In this document: positions 18,425 to 27,807 of the stretch, piece after piece
How positions within the stretch are numbered: the stretch's first letter is position 1
How the letters are laid out: each line of letters opens with the position of its first letter
DNA from: Planctomycetota bacterium
Lineage (GTDB): Bacteria > Planctomycetota > Planctomycetia > Planctomycetales > Planctomycetaceae
Assembly: GCA_022600195.1 (NCBI GenBank)
Contig: JAHZKX010000021.1
Span: 1 to 64,000 of the forward strand
Direction of reading: 5' to 3'
DNA length: 64,000 nucleotides
Notes under the pieces: generated by a model
Seen by the model: only the letters and a program-made list of their open reading frames with translations
The model's database searches: none
What the model was told of the DNA's origin: nothing
Made by a program: the position numbers and the translations under genes

Positions 18425-19570
18425 ATGAAGCGAATAGCCGTTCTCGGGTCTACGGGTTCGATTGGTACCAGTACTCTGGAAGTGATCGCCGACCATCCGG
18501 AGGAAATGCAGTTAACTGCAATTACCGCCCATAACAGTTGGGAGAAGTTAGCTGAGCAGTCAAGGCAGTTTTGTCCTCGCTGGTCTGTGCTCAGCAATTC
18601 TGAGCTGAAATCAGACATCAAGCCGGATTCATTTTCTCCTTCGACCGAGCTGCTGTTTGGAGATGACCAGATTGAACGGGTGGCTTCTTCAGATGAGGTT
18701 GACATTGTCATTTGTGGAATTGTCGGGGCGGCTGGCCTGAAGGGAGCCTGGGCAGCAATCGAAGCGGGCAAAATAGTGGGTATTGCAAATAAAGAGACGC
18801 TAGTCGTTGCTGGGCCTCTTATTATGGATTTGGCCGCTCGCACGCAGGCAACTCTGCTACCGGTAGACAGTGAGCACAATGCCATATTTCAGGCATTACA
18901 GGCAGGGCACCCGAGCGAAGTGAAACAAGTGATTTTGACCGCCAGCGGTGGTCCGTTTCGAGGAGCAACCCCTTCGGAACTGGAAAACGTCACTCCTGAA
19001 ATGGCGTTAGCACATCCGACCTGGGAGATGGGACCGAAAATTACCGTTGACTCTGCCACAATGATGAACAAAGCACTGGAAATCATTGAGGCAAAATGGC
19101 TATTCAACTTGAAATCAGATCAAATCTCGGTGGTCGTTCATCCGCAGTCGATTGTGCATTCAATGGTCGAATATGTAGATGGATCCGTTATCGCACAGCT
19201 TTCGCCTCCCGATATGAGACTTCCCATTCAGTACGCACTAACGTATCCTGATAGGCGAGAAGGATTGAATACTCCGATGGACTGGAGTCGGTCTTTTGAA
19301 TTAAGCTTTGAACCACCCGATATGGAAGCGTTCCCTGCATTGCGACTCGGTTATGAAGTAGCAGAGAAGGGGGGGACATGCGGCGCGGTGTTAAATGCGG
19401 CCAATGAAACTGCCGTTGAGCGATTTTTATCAGGTGGATTGCGGTTTTGCGATATCGCGACTTCCTGTAAACAAGTATTAGAATCACATCAATTCGATCC
19501 CAACCCAAGTCTGGAAGAACTGTTTCTACTGGATGGCTGGGCTCGCAAGGAGATAAAAAAGTGGAACTAG
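18425..19570 (+). CDS. dxr: 1-deoxy-D-xylulose 5-phosphate reductoisomerase
   Basis: A 381-residue enzyme that converts DXP to MEP with NADPH, the committed step of the non-mevalonate isoprenoid pathway. GSTGSIG at residues 8-14 is the NADPH-binding motif. PVDSEHNAIFQ near 145-155 carries metal and substrate ligands, ASGGPFRG near 177 is the conserved loop, and HPTWEMGPKITVDSATMMNK near 196-215 supplies further active-site residues. Length fits the family. Its last 10 bp overlap the start of rseP, a common dxr-rseP pairing. Confidence 0.97.
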   Translation: MKRIAVLGSTGSIGTSTLEVIADHPEEMQLTAITAHNSWEKLAEQSRQFCPRWSVLSNSELKSDIKPDSFSPSTELLFGDDQIERVASSDEVDIVICGIVGAAGLKGAWAAIEAGKIVGIANKETLVVAGPLIMDLAARTQATLLPVDSEHNAIFQALQAGHPSEVKQVILTASGGPFRGATPSELENVTPEMALAHPTWEMGPKITVDSATMMNKALEIIEAKWLFNLKSDQISVVVHPQSIVHSMVEYVDGSVIAQLSPPDMRLPIQYALTYPDRREGLNTPMDWSRSFELSFEPPDMEAFPALRLGYEVAEKGGTCGAVLNAANETAVERFLSGGLRFCDIATSCKQVLESHQFDPNPSLEELFLLDGWARKEIKKWN

Positions 19571-21570
19571 AGTTATCCAGTCTGTTATTAGGGACCTTCA
19601 TAGGCAAAGTTCTCAACATCGCCATGGTTGCATTGGGACTGGGGTTGGTGATTTTCTTTCACGAGCTGGGACACTTCGCAGTTGCCAAGTGGTGTAATGT
19701 CCAAGTCGAACGCTTCAGTATTGGTTTTGGCCCGATCATTTACAGCTTCAAATATGGCGAAACCGAATATGCGCTTTCCATCATTCCCTTTGGTGGTTAT
19801 GTCAAAATGCTCGGACAGGACGACGTGGATCCAAGTCAGTTAACAAGCGAAGAAATTGCCCTCGATCCACGTTCGTATTCTGCCAAGCCCGTTTACCAGA
19901 GAATGGGAATCATTTCGGCTGGCGTGATTATGAATATCATTACGGGAATGTTGTTTTTTGCTTTCGCGTTTCGGATGGGTGTGGAATCGATGCCCAGTGT
20001 GGTGGGCGCATCGATTTCAGGCATGCCCGCCTGGAAGGCTGGGATTCAACCCGGTGATGTGATTGAAGTAATTGATGGTGAAAAAGCGACTTCGTATATG
20101 GATATCATCCGCAGCAGTGCGTTTAGTGATGGCGATATCAGGATGCAGGGTGTTCATGTGGACGGAAAAAAATTCGACGTCAAAATTACTCCCGACCGGA
20201 CAGGCACACGGCCACAAATCGGTTTGATCCCGTCCAACAGTCTACGAATTCCTGTTTTACAGGATCCGGGAGCAAGCGTGACCAGCAAAGGGACCGCAGC
20301 CGCAAAGGCAGAACCCGGATTCTTACAGGGTGACACATTCAAAACAATCAACGGAGAACCGATTCGAAACTATGCACAGTTACAAAGAATGTTCGCAGCA
20401 AAAAGTAACCAGGTTTTGAAAACAGGAGTGGTTCGAAAAGGGACACCAGATTCCGAAATTGTGGAAATCACCGTAGGTAATAATCCCTTTCGGACTTTAG
20501 GCCTCTGGATGGACATTGGCCCGATTGAAGCGATCCAGGATGGTTCGCCCGCCGCTCGCGCCGGTTTGAAGGTGGGAGACAAAATCACGCACATCGATGG
20601 AAAAGATGTTGGGAAAGCTCTCAATCCATTGCAATTACCAAATTACTTTACTGATAAAGCGGGCGAAACAGTTTCGGTGATTGTGAAACGTGAGCAAGAT
20701 GGAGCTGATCCTACCGAAGTCAGTCTGAATGTGGTTCCGCTCGACAGTCCCGCCTGGCTCGAACATCCAATCTATTCAAATACTCCCTTAGCCGTTGGTT
20801 CTGTCGGCATTGCCTTTCATGTGATTCCGTCAGTTCTGAAAGTCGAAGAGGGCAGCCCGGCTGCTCAGGCGGGAATCAAACCTGATGAGCACATTAAAAA
20901 AATCAAAATCATGCTGCCTGAAAACGACAAACTTGCCGACTGGGGTGGAATTCCGGAAGTCAGCTATGAATTCGATGATAAAAATATGAACTGGGCCAAT
21001 GCATTCTGGGAGATGCAAGTGCGCCCCGGCTGGCCTGTCGAGTTGACCATCAGTAACAAAAAACAAATCAGAGAAGTCAAACTGATGCCCTGGGTCAATA
21101 CAAATCAGAAACCGGGAGAACAATGGTCATTACCCGTTCGGGGAGTCAAGATGGAGTTGTTACGCGAAACGCAAAGGGCGGATACGATGGGTGAAGCTTT
21201 GGGAATGGGCATCGAATACACTACCAATTCCGCAAAAGATATTTATCTCACTCTACGAAGCCTCTTCACCGGGCGCGTTTCACCTCTCGAATTGAGCGGC
21301 CCGATCAAAATCGCTTCTGTTGCCTATGAGGTTGCCCATCAGGGTTATTCGGAACTCCTTTTATTCCTCGGGTTTCTCAGTGTGAATCTGGCAGTCTTGA
21401 ACTTCCTGCCGATCCCCGTTCTCGATGGAGGTCATATGGTGTTTTTGTGTTGGGAAGGAATTACCCGCAAAAAGCCGAACGAACAGGTGCTCGCTGCCGC
21501 CACTTATCTTGGAATGATATTCGTTCTGGGACTGATGCTCTTTGTGCTGTATCTGGATATTTTCCTTTAG
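19561..21570 (+). CDS. rseP: Site-2 protease RseP with several PDZ domains
   Basis: A 669-residue intramembrane zinc metalloprotease that cleaves anti-sigma factors and other membrane substrates. The zinc motif H34-E-L-G-H38 lies in the first membrane helix, and the second active-site motif NFLPIPVLDGGH lies near the C-terminus, followed by the last helix. Between them are at least two, probably three, PDZ-like segments (GMPAWKAGIQPGDVI, GSPAARAGLKVGDKI, GSPAAQAGIKPDEHI). E. coli RseP has about 450 residues, so the periplasmic part is expanded. The start is GTG at 19561, preceded by AAGGAG, overlapping dxr by 10 bp. Confidence 0.94.
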   Translation: MELELSSLLLGTFIGKVLNIAMVALGLGLVIFFHELGHFAVAKWCNVQVERFSIGFGPIIYSFKYGETEYALSIIPFGGYVKMLGQDDVDPSQLTSEEIALDPRSYSAKPVYQRMGIISAGVIMNIITGMLFFAFAFRMGVESMPSVVGASISGMPAWKAGIQPGDVIEVIDGEKATSYMDIIRSSAFSDGDIRMQGVHVDGKKFDVKITPDRTGTRPQIGLIPSNSLRIPVLQDPGASVTSKGTAAAKAEPGFLQGDTFKTINGEPIRNYAQLQRMFAAKSNQVLKTGVVRKGTPDSEIVEITVGNNPFRTLGLWMDIGPIEAIQDGSPAARAGLKVGDKITHIDGKDVGKALNPLQLPNYFTDKAGETVSVIVKREQDGADPTEVSLNVVPLDSPAWLEHPIYSNTPLAVGSVGIAFHVIPSVLKVEEGSPAAQAGIKPDEHIKKIKIMLPENDKLADWGGIPEVSYEFDDKNMNWANAFWEMQVRPGWPVELTISNKKQIREVKLMPWVNTNQKPGEQWSLPVRGVKMELLRETQRADTMGEALGMGIEYTTNSAKDIYLTLRSLFTGRVSPLELSGPIKIASVAYEVAHQGYSELLLFLGFLSVNLAVLNFLPIPVLDGGHMVFLCWEGITRKKPNEQVLAAATYLGMIFVLGLMLFVLYLDIFL

Positions 21571-21699
21571 ACAAAACACAAAATTAAAATTTTGTAGTGC
21601 GGAATGATTTGCTCTCATGTTATCATGGAGGCGAGTCGTTGTATGAGAAGCAGAACTCGATCATTGGTCAGTTAGTGCACTACATCGGAGGAGCAAGCA

Positions 21700-22137
21700 A
21701 TGACATCCGGTCGGTCCCCTCATGGGTCGGGAGATCAGGCGGCAGCCTGGTTGGCAACAGTGTTTACACTGGCTGGGGGATTGTTTGCCTGTATCTTCGT
21801 CGTCGTCACCAGTGGAGAACCTCCCGGCAAACCCATGCTGATTGCGATCAGCATGATCATAGTACTCTTGCTAACGCTCTGGCTCTTACGTGACAAACCA
21901 CCAGAGGCACGCCAACAGTCACTTAGACTATGGCACTGGTGGAAAAAGAAAGAGTCAGACAGTTACGAATACGAACCACGACCACGTAAACGTTCCCGAT
22001 CTGCTGATTATGGGACACAGGCACCACCGACTCTGGAATCGATCCGTGAGCGAGTCGACGAACAAAGGACATGGGTTCCTTCAATACGAAACTTGAAGGA
22101 GAGTGGTGGCGACTCTACCATGTCTGAAGAAGACTGA
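21700..22137 (+). CDS. Hypothetical small membrane protein
   Basis: A 145-residue protein with two membrane helices at about 20-38 and 47-64, then a basic, arginine-rich linker (RPRKRSRS) and an acidic tail. I do not recognise a family. ATG follows a GGAGGA site at a suitable distance. It lies 130 bp after rseP on the same strand and could be carried on the dxr-rseP transcript. The cytoplasmic, charged C-terminus suggests a partner-binding role, but that is inference only. Confidence 0.65.
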   Translation: MTSGRSPHGSGDQAAAWLATVFTLAGGLFACIFVVVTSGEPPGKPMLIAISMIIVLLLTLWLLRDKPPEARQQSLRLWHWWKKKESDSYEYEPRPRKRSRSADYGTQAPPTLESIRERVDEQRTWVPSIRNLKESGGDSTMSEED

Positions 22138-22153
22138 GCAGGGATCACCTGAG

Positions 22154-23650
22154 TTATCGAAACCGGGAAAATCGGCGGCGTCGAGCCTGTCGTGTAGGTT
22201 GATTGTTATTCTGTTGATATCCTGACTGGTATCTTGATTGAGCCGCATTTTTCTGTTGCTGAAGAAATTGCTCTGAATAACCTATAATCGGTTCCGAAGC
22301 GACCGGCTGCACAAAGACCTTTTGTTTTGCCAGCACTTCCAGCTGCCTGGCATACTGCGGTCGAGTTCGTTCACGATAAATCATAAGCGAGTCGATAGCG
22401 TGATACATGCCCCCTGGTTCAAGAGGCTGCTTTTTATAGTCAATAAGATCCCTGGCAATCCGAGAGACAGCACTTCTGACCCACGGTTCATTCAGTCGAT
22501 TTTGAGGCAGGCCTTCAATAATGAATTCCAGAGTATGACCGGTTGTGGAGACCCGTTTATTCACATCACTCGCGTATTCAGGACCTTCAAAATAATTGGC
22601 GGAAAATGAACCGTCCTGGTTTTGCATGGATCGTGCATACTCAATATATTGACGCACTCTCATGCTGGCTTCCAGCCAGGTGCCTCTTAACTGTTTTTGG
22701 TCTTTGATATAATTATTGACCGAGCTGGCTAACGCAAACAACCCATGCGTGCCCCCGCAGGCCGACTTCGTGGGGTCTGATTGCATCTGCACCCGAACCA
22801 GAGTTTCCATGTTCCATTGTTCGCCCTTGTTGCTGACCCATTCAGTATCCCAGGGCAGATAGCGGGAAAACGCCCACAGCGTCCAGGTGATTTCTTCATC
22901 GGTATTCACTTCTGCTTTGGCATTGCGAATCATGCTGGCAATTGTGATGGTTTTAGATCCTGCCTTGAATTTATGATCAAGAGGCAGACCAGCCATCGCG
23001 TAGAAGGCCAGAAACTGATTTGGGTGCCCTTCAAATGCATAGGGTTCAGTAAAGGGGTGACCTTTACCACCATGCTCAGTGGTGATAAACCAGGGACGAT
23101 TTCGAAAGTTGGGTCCGGTAGAGACCCAGTCGATGGCTCTGACTCGTTTGTTGTTCTGATAAAGTGTGTATTCCCATCGAAGAGCCAGTATCCCATGTGC
23201 AATCTGCCACGGAGTATGTACCTCGGTGGAAAGCATTCTGCGATGAGAGACCTCAATCGCTTCATCCACCAGTTTGTCCAGAGGGTCAACTATCTTGGGT
23301 ATTTCAGGTACCGTGGGTTTTTTCGGTGTGGGTGTCGTTTTTTTAGCAATGCCCCGAAATGGTCTTGGCTCGGGCATGGACTTTTTATTCTTATTATTAT
23401 CTGTGGCCTCTTCCGCTACCAGATTTGGTTTGCGTGCTACGATACTCAAATCTGGCTTGCGAGCAACCAGAGGCAATTCCTCTGATGAGGTTTTTACCTG
23501 TTTTATTTTGACAGGTTGACCGTCTAATGCCGGTACTAGCAGTTTGGGACCTGGATCTCCCTGTGCATCACAGGCAACTTGGATCACAGTTGAAAAAACG
23601 ATTAATGTTGAGCATTTAATCCAAAGGTGGGCAGTCATCCTTGAATTCAT
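22154..23650 (-). CDS. Planctomycete-type secreted protein, possible alpha/alpha toroid
   Basis: A 498-residue protein with a hydrophobic N-terminal export signal (about 8-28). A proline/lysine-rich linker at about 45-115 contains a near-repeat (VARKPDLS, VARKPNLV). The folded region, about 120-440, is rich in Trp and helical and contains phrases such as HGILALRWEY, ACGGTHGLFALAS and NQDGSFSANYF, reminiscent of alpha/alpha-toroid proteins such as prenyltransferase or squalene-cyclase-like folds. I cannot name the family with confidence. The tail is Gln/Asn-rich and ends in RRRRFSRFR. It converges on the 145-residue gene with 16 bp between. Confidence 0.7.
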   Translation of the reverse strand: MNSRMTAHLWIKCSTLIVFSTVIQVACDAQGDPGPKLLVPALDGQPVKIKQVKTSSEELPLVARKPDLSIVARKPNLVAEEATDNNKNKKSMPEPRPFRGIAKKTTPTPKKPTVPEIPKIVDPLDKLVDEAIEVSHRRMLSTEVHTPWQIAHGILALRWEYTLYQNNKRVRAIDWVSTGPNFRNRPWFITTEHGGKGHPFTEPYAFEGHPNQFLAFYAMAGLPLDHKFKAGSKTITIASMIRNAKAEVNTDEEITWTLWAFSRYLPWDTEWVSNKGEQWNMETLVRVQMQSDPTKSACGGTHGLFALASSVNNYIKDQKQLRGTWLEASMRVRQYIEYARSMQNQDGSFSANYFEGPEYASDVNKRVSTTGHTLEFIIEGLPQNRLNEPWVRSAVSRIARDLIDYKKQPLEPGGMYHAIDSLMIYRERTRPQYARQLEVLAKQKVFVQPVASEPIIGYSEQFLQQQKNAAQSRYQSGYQQNNNQPTRQARRRRFSRFR

Positions 23651-24309
23651 TCCGGATTCTTTCCAAGTCTACATATTGTGTACTGAGTTTTGCAGAAAAT
23701 ATTTAAGAGCCGCTAAATTGCCTGCATCATTCTGGATGGTGTTATTGATTTCGTCGGGAGTAAAAAGCGTTCCAACTTAATATGAAGACAAAATCTTCGC
23801 CAGAAGGGCTTGGTTTTGAGACTCTTCAAAGCCTTGGAAATCACTTCTTTTAAACACTTTCGAATGCGAGACAATGAAAATTGAGAGACTTGATTCGTAT
23901 TCGAAGGAGTTTGAGGTAGTCTGAGATTAAGTTACTGGGATGAATAATTTATCGGTAGAAGTAATTAGTTCTGTTGACTGGGGTTTGGGAGAAAGTAGCA
24001 TCTTGGCCAACTTTTGGAAAAAGTAAGTACCAGTTATGTAAAATGGTGCATATATTTCTCATTGAACTATTCTTATGATGTATTCAATGAAAATTTGAGT
24101 TTTTCTGCTTTGACTTGATTCTGTCTACAGGAAGAGAGGAATGCTGAAAAATTCCAAATTTCTTTGTTTTTTGGTAAAGTTAGTTCTACGAAATTGAAAT
24201 AAGCTGAGATCAGATTGTGATTTTCTGATCTGTAATCAATAGTCGGTTCGTCCTGGAAACAAGTGATCCCCATTGAGTTACGGTTGAAGTAATAGATAGA
24301 CCAGAAGCC
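23651..24309. other. 659-bp AT-rich intergenic region
   Basis: This lies between two divergent genes and is markedly AT-rich compared with its flanks. No RNA gene or convincing open frame is visible; the 80-codon minus-strand frame at 24073-24315 reads as chance. It carries one clear dyad at 24207-24231. Confidence 0.5.
24207..24231. repeat. 8-bp perfect dyad upstream of prepilin peptidase gene
   Basis: AGATCAGA (24207-24214) and TCTGATCT (24224-24231) are perfect inverted arms around a 9-nt loop, ending 78 bp before the ATG at 24310. No U-tract follows. It may be an operator or a leader hairpin. Confidence 0.4.
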
Positions 24310-25470
24310 ATGCAACTGATGTTAGTTCATTCTACAAGTATTAACTTGTGGGTTTTGGAGGTGTTCACTGCAGCCTGGTGCTTCGTGATGGGATCAGTGA
24401 TTGGCAGTTTTTTGAACGTCGTCATTTACCGCATGCCTTTAGGGTTGAATATCTCCAAACCCAAGTCCCGTTGTCCCGTATGTGAAACCCCCATTCGGAC
24501 CCGCGATAATCTTCCAATTTTTGCCTGGATTTTATTGAGGGGAAAATGCCGGTACTGTCAGTCTTCCATTTCCATGCGCTATCCGATAGTAGAAGCCATC
24601 GTCGGCATTTTTTTTCTAATGTTGTATCTGGCGCTGGTACATTCCGGTGGTCAGTTTTTGCCCTATCGCAATCCCAACAGGTTTTCGGGCGTGTATCAAA
24701 TTATGGAAGGGCGGACTTGGGATCTGATCGCCCTGGATCTCTATTACAGTTATTTATTTATTGTTGTTTTAGCTGCTGCTTATATTCAGTTTGATCGTCA
24801 GATCATCCCGCGCCGTCTGCTGATCTGGTGTTTTCTGGCAGGCATCATCGCTGGTGTTTTCCTTCCAGAATTACATCCTGTACCAGCGTTGATTCCGGTT
24901 GACGCTGTTTCCTCTACAGTCCTGTCTGGCGACAACATATTAAGTGAAAATCGCGACCATGGTACACTGCATTTGGGGTTTGAAGTACAAACTTTGATCA
25001 CAGTGGGCTGGGGGCTTTTTTATGGAGCCGTTGCGGGAATTCTGTTTAGTTGGCCTGTTCTGTTTCAAACACAAAAACCAGGCACATTGATTCAGCCGGG
25101 GACTACTTCTCTGTTAATATTGATCGGCCTCTATCTGGGTTGGCAGCAGGTCATCAGTGTCTGTTTTCTTGCTGCACTCTGTCTGGCTTGTTGTGTGATT
25201 CTCGTTAGGAAAAGAAATTCAGAAAGTCTGCCACTTCCTGCCTCCGCTTTTATTGCTGCCGTTTTAGCATTACAGATGTTACTGGGAAAATATCTGACGA
25301 TTCTACCGGATGACTTCGGATACCCTTCGTATCTCATGCTGACAGGAGGGCAGATTATTGCCATTCCCCTGCTGGTGGGCGTAGCGCATTACATTGTTGG
25401 TAACAGAAATATTCAACGTAACACACAGGATCAAATTCCCTTTGACGAAACATCAACAATCACATCTTGA
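24310..25470 (+). CDS. Prepilin peptidase-like protein, second Asp missing
   Basis: A 386-residue polytopic membrane protein of the type IV prepilin peptidase (GspO/PilD, A24) family. GSVIGSFLNVVIYRMP at about 28-43 and the two zinc CxxC pairs (C55/C58 and C80/C83) are intact. The first catalytic Asp is D162 (QFDRQIIPRR). A hydrophilic insert of about 60 residues (183-245) separates the halves. The second catalytic motif, normally GxGD before KLLAAIGAWLGW, aligns with PGTTSLLILIGLYLGW at 263-278, so T265 replaces the Asp. The protein may have lost peptidase activity or keep only methyltransferase activity. No pilin genes are adjacent. It overlaps the next gene. Confidence 0.83.
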   Translation: MQLMLVHSTSINLWVLEVFTAAWCFVMGSVIGSFLNVVIYRMPLGLNISKPKSRCPVCETPIRTRDNLPIFAWILLRGKCRYCQSSISMRYPIVEAIVGIFFLMLYLALVHSGGQFLPYRNPNRFSGVYQIMEGRTWDLIALDLYYSYLFIVVLAAAYIQFDRQIIPRRLLIWCFLAGIIAGVFLPELHPVPALIPVDAVSSTVLSGDNILSENRDHGTLHLGFEVQTLITVGWGLFYGAVAGILFSWPVLFQTQKPGTLIQPGTTSLLILIGLYLGWQQVISVCFLAALCLACCVILVRKRNSESLPLPASAFIAAVLALQMLLGKYLTILPDDFGYPSYLMLTGGQIIAIPLLVGVAHYIVGNRNIQRNTQDQIPFDETSTITS

Positions 25471-26689
25471 GTTCACATTACCGGCCGAAGTCGTGCAGGC
25501 ACTCAATGCAGGGGCCTGTATTCAGTTGGTGCTAAGCAAACCGGTCGATAAAAAATCGTCGGTCGGGCAAAAGGTCACGTTGCGGCCCGTGACTATCAAG
25601 GGCAAGCCACATTATCAGCTGGCGCTCACTCGGGGACAGCAGGAAGTTCATGAAAATCTTACTTGCTCCGAAACGATTGAACGAATAACAAAACTCTGGG
25701 CCGATCATTTTCGGGAAGGCTATCTCTATACGCAGCAAGCGGATCATCATTTTCAAAAGACAAAACAGGGAACGGTGCGTCTGAAAAAACAACCGCCAAC
25801 AAAATCAAATTCCCCGCTGGTTGAATCGCATGACAGGGTCAAACAGTATCTTATTCCAGAAGCATCCCCCTGTGCTTTTCTGGAAGCCATTGGAGTGATG
25901 ACACCAGCTGGTAAAGTGAAAGCAGCTCAATACCGCAAGTTTCGGCAAATTAATCGTTATCTGGAATTCATCAACGATATCGTACCCGGCTTGCCAGAGA
26001 GTGGGGAACTCAGAATTCTCGACTTTGGTTGCGGAAAAAGTTATCTCACATTTGCGACTCATTATTTATTTACCGAAATATTGAATCGCGACGTAAGTAT
26101 CACCGGACTTGATCTGAAGGAATCTGTTGTTGCAGATTGTCAAAGCATCGCAGATCGGCTGCAGTGCAAAGGACTATCCTTTAAAACAGGAGATATTTCC
26201 CAGTTCAATTCCGGTTCCCGCAAATGTGATCTGTCCATCTCGCTGCATGCCTGCGACACAGCCACCGATGCCGCCATTGCCTCAGCGATACAGGCTGACG
26301 CTTCCGTCATCATGGCGGTCCCTTGCTGCCAGCATGAAATCTTTCAGCAAATCTCCAGCGAAACTCTGACTGGATTAATGCAACATGGCATTCTAAAAGA
26401 AAAAACAGCCGCGCTGGTCACAGATGCATTGCGGGCACAAGTTCTGGAAATTTGCGGATATCGCACTCAGGTTGTAGAATTCATCGATACAGAACATACT
26501 CCCAAAAATCTATTGATCAAAGCGGTCAAACGACCATCGGAATGGAATCCGGAAGAATTACAAATTACACTGCTGCAATATGAGTCGTTGAAAAATCAGT
26601 TTGGAATTCAGTCGTTTTATCTGGAACGCGCTTTAGGAAAACATTTTCAGGAACTATGCAGGCTGGCAAGAAAAGAGGGGACAGATTAA
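25442..26689 (+). CDS. Class I SAM-dependent methyltransferase
   Basis: About 415 residues. The methyltransferase domain occupies roughly 175-330, with motif I ILDFGCGKSYLTFAT, motif II-like ITGLDLKESV, and a characteristic VPCCQHEIF segment. This matches the PF13679-type family, related to proteins that modify RNA or unknown substrates. An N-terminal region of about 130 basic residues precedes it and may bind nucleic acid. The start is uncertain: TTG at 25442 is preferred over TTG at 25394 because it lessens the overlap with the prepilin peptidase gene, but no ATG is available early in the frame. Its stop abuts the next ATG (TAAATG). Confidence 0.8.
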   Translation: MTKHQQSHLEFTLPAEVVQALNAGACIQLVLSKPVDKKSSVGQKVTLRPVTIKGKPHYQLALTRGQQEVHENLTCSETIERITKLWADHFREGYLYTQQADHHFQKTKQGTVRLKKQPPTKSNSPLVESHDRVKQYLIPEASPCAFLEAIGVMTPAGKVKAAQYRKFRQINRYLEFINDIVPGLPESGELRILDFGCGKSYLTFATHYLFTEILNRDVSITGLDLKESVVADCQSIADRLQCKGLSFKTGDISQFNSGSRKCDLSISLHACDTATDAAIASAIQADASVIMAVPCCQHEIFQQISSETLTGLMQHGILKEKTAALVTDALRAQVLEICGYRTQVVEFIDTEHTPKNLLIKAVKRPSEWNPEELQITLLQYESLKNQFGIQSFYLERALGKHFQELCRLARKEGTD

Positions 26690-27559
26690 ATGATGCCAGA
26701 GGAACCCGAACAGAGTCTTCGAAGAGCCAAACGCATCAGACCCGGTATCCTCTTGACTGTGATTGTGGTGATCGTCTCTGCTCTATTAATTTATAAAATT
26801 CAAAGCATGGAGTCAGATCGTCCATACACCGAATCGTCGTCCCGACAGACAGCACAGAGGAAATCCACGTCAGCCCTGTCGCCAGAAAATACAAAAACGC
26901 ATCGAGACGAAACAGGTTGGTTCGAAGAGAAGCCGACTCCAGTATTAGATCCTGTCACACCAGAGCCGGATCTTGTTCTCACGCTAACGACTAATCGACA
27001 GCCATTGTTGCCAGATGTGAAAACAGTCGAAGAAGGCGAACTCAATTCGACCAGTTGGCAAAACCCGTTTTACAACCTGTTCTGGAAAAGCAAAGGTTGG
27101 CAGTTCACAGAAGCAGGAATGGTTTCGACAGCCGGACATATTTCAACGGCGACTTTTGTAAGACCATATAAAAAAATCAGTGTTAGTTTTCGCGTCGATG
27201 TGAAAGAGAACTTCCCTTCGTTCGAATTACATTTACTTACCAGAGATCCGGCGAATCCCGAAAAAGTGCTCATCGCCAGCGCGATCGTTTTTCAGAACGA
27301 TACGCTCAGCGTCTTCGCGGTAAAGCAGGGGGTGAGCAAAACGCTGAAACAGGTCAAACTGGATCTGAGCACAACCGATGCATCGTCGGTCAGCATTCGA
27401 TTTGTAGGAACGGGAAACCGATTTGTCATCAGTGTCGGCGGACGTCGCGTTCTGACATGCACTCAGCCTGCGCTGCAGTCGGGGCGAGAATGTTTCTTGA
27501 GCTTTCTGACCACGAAAGACCAGGTCCAGATTTCTGCCTTACGCATTGAAGGCGAGTAA
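26690..27559 (+). CDS. Hypothetical membrane-anchored beta-rich protein
   Basis: A 289-residue protein with one membrane helix at about 19-41 after a basic N-terminus, then a disordered Ser/Thr/Pro linker (45-110). The C-terminal domain (120-289) is beta-rich with regular alternating strands (KISVSFRVDVKE, SVSIRFVGTGNRFVISVGG), suggestive of a concanavalin/LamG-like or DUF1080-like sandwich. That is a fold guess, not a family match. It starts directly at the stop of the methyltransferase, so the two are translationally linked. Confidence 0.7.
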   Translation: MMPEEPEQSLRRAKRIRPGILLTVIVVIVSALLIYKIQSMESDRPYTESSSRQTAQRKSTSALSPENTKTHRDETGWFEEKPTPVLDPVTPEPDLVLTLTTNRQPLLPDVKTVEEGELNSTSWQNPFYNLFWKSKGWQFTEAGMVSTAGHISTATFVRPYKKISVSFRVDVKENFPSFELHLLTRDPANPEKVLIASAIVFQNDTLSVFAVKQGVSKTLKQVKLDLSTTDASSVSIRFVGTGNRFVISVGGRRVLTCTQPALQSGRECFLSFLTTKDQVQISALRIEGE

Positions 27560-27807
27560 AAGTCCTGCGGAATTCGTTACAGATTGTTATCACAGGCTTT
27601 TAACGCGGTACGCGCAACAAAAACTTGCAATCTGCTTCTCACGCTGGTAACCTGATAATATAATTAATATACCTTAAAAATAGAGCCTTCCACGCTTCTC
27701 CAGCAATTGCGATTTGAAGTATCGTATTAAGCAAGTATCGAATCCAGGGAGAGACGATGCTGATTGACGATCTCATTAATTCGGTTCACTTTTGATTCAG
27801 GTTTACC

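Noticed and set aside
24073-24315. 80-codon minus-strand frame in the 659-bp gap
   Set aside because: AT-rich chance composition; it overlaps the start of the prepilin peptidase gene and has no family match.
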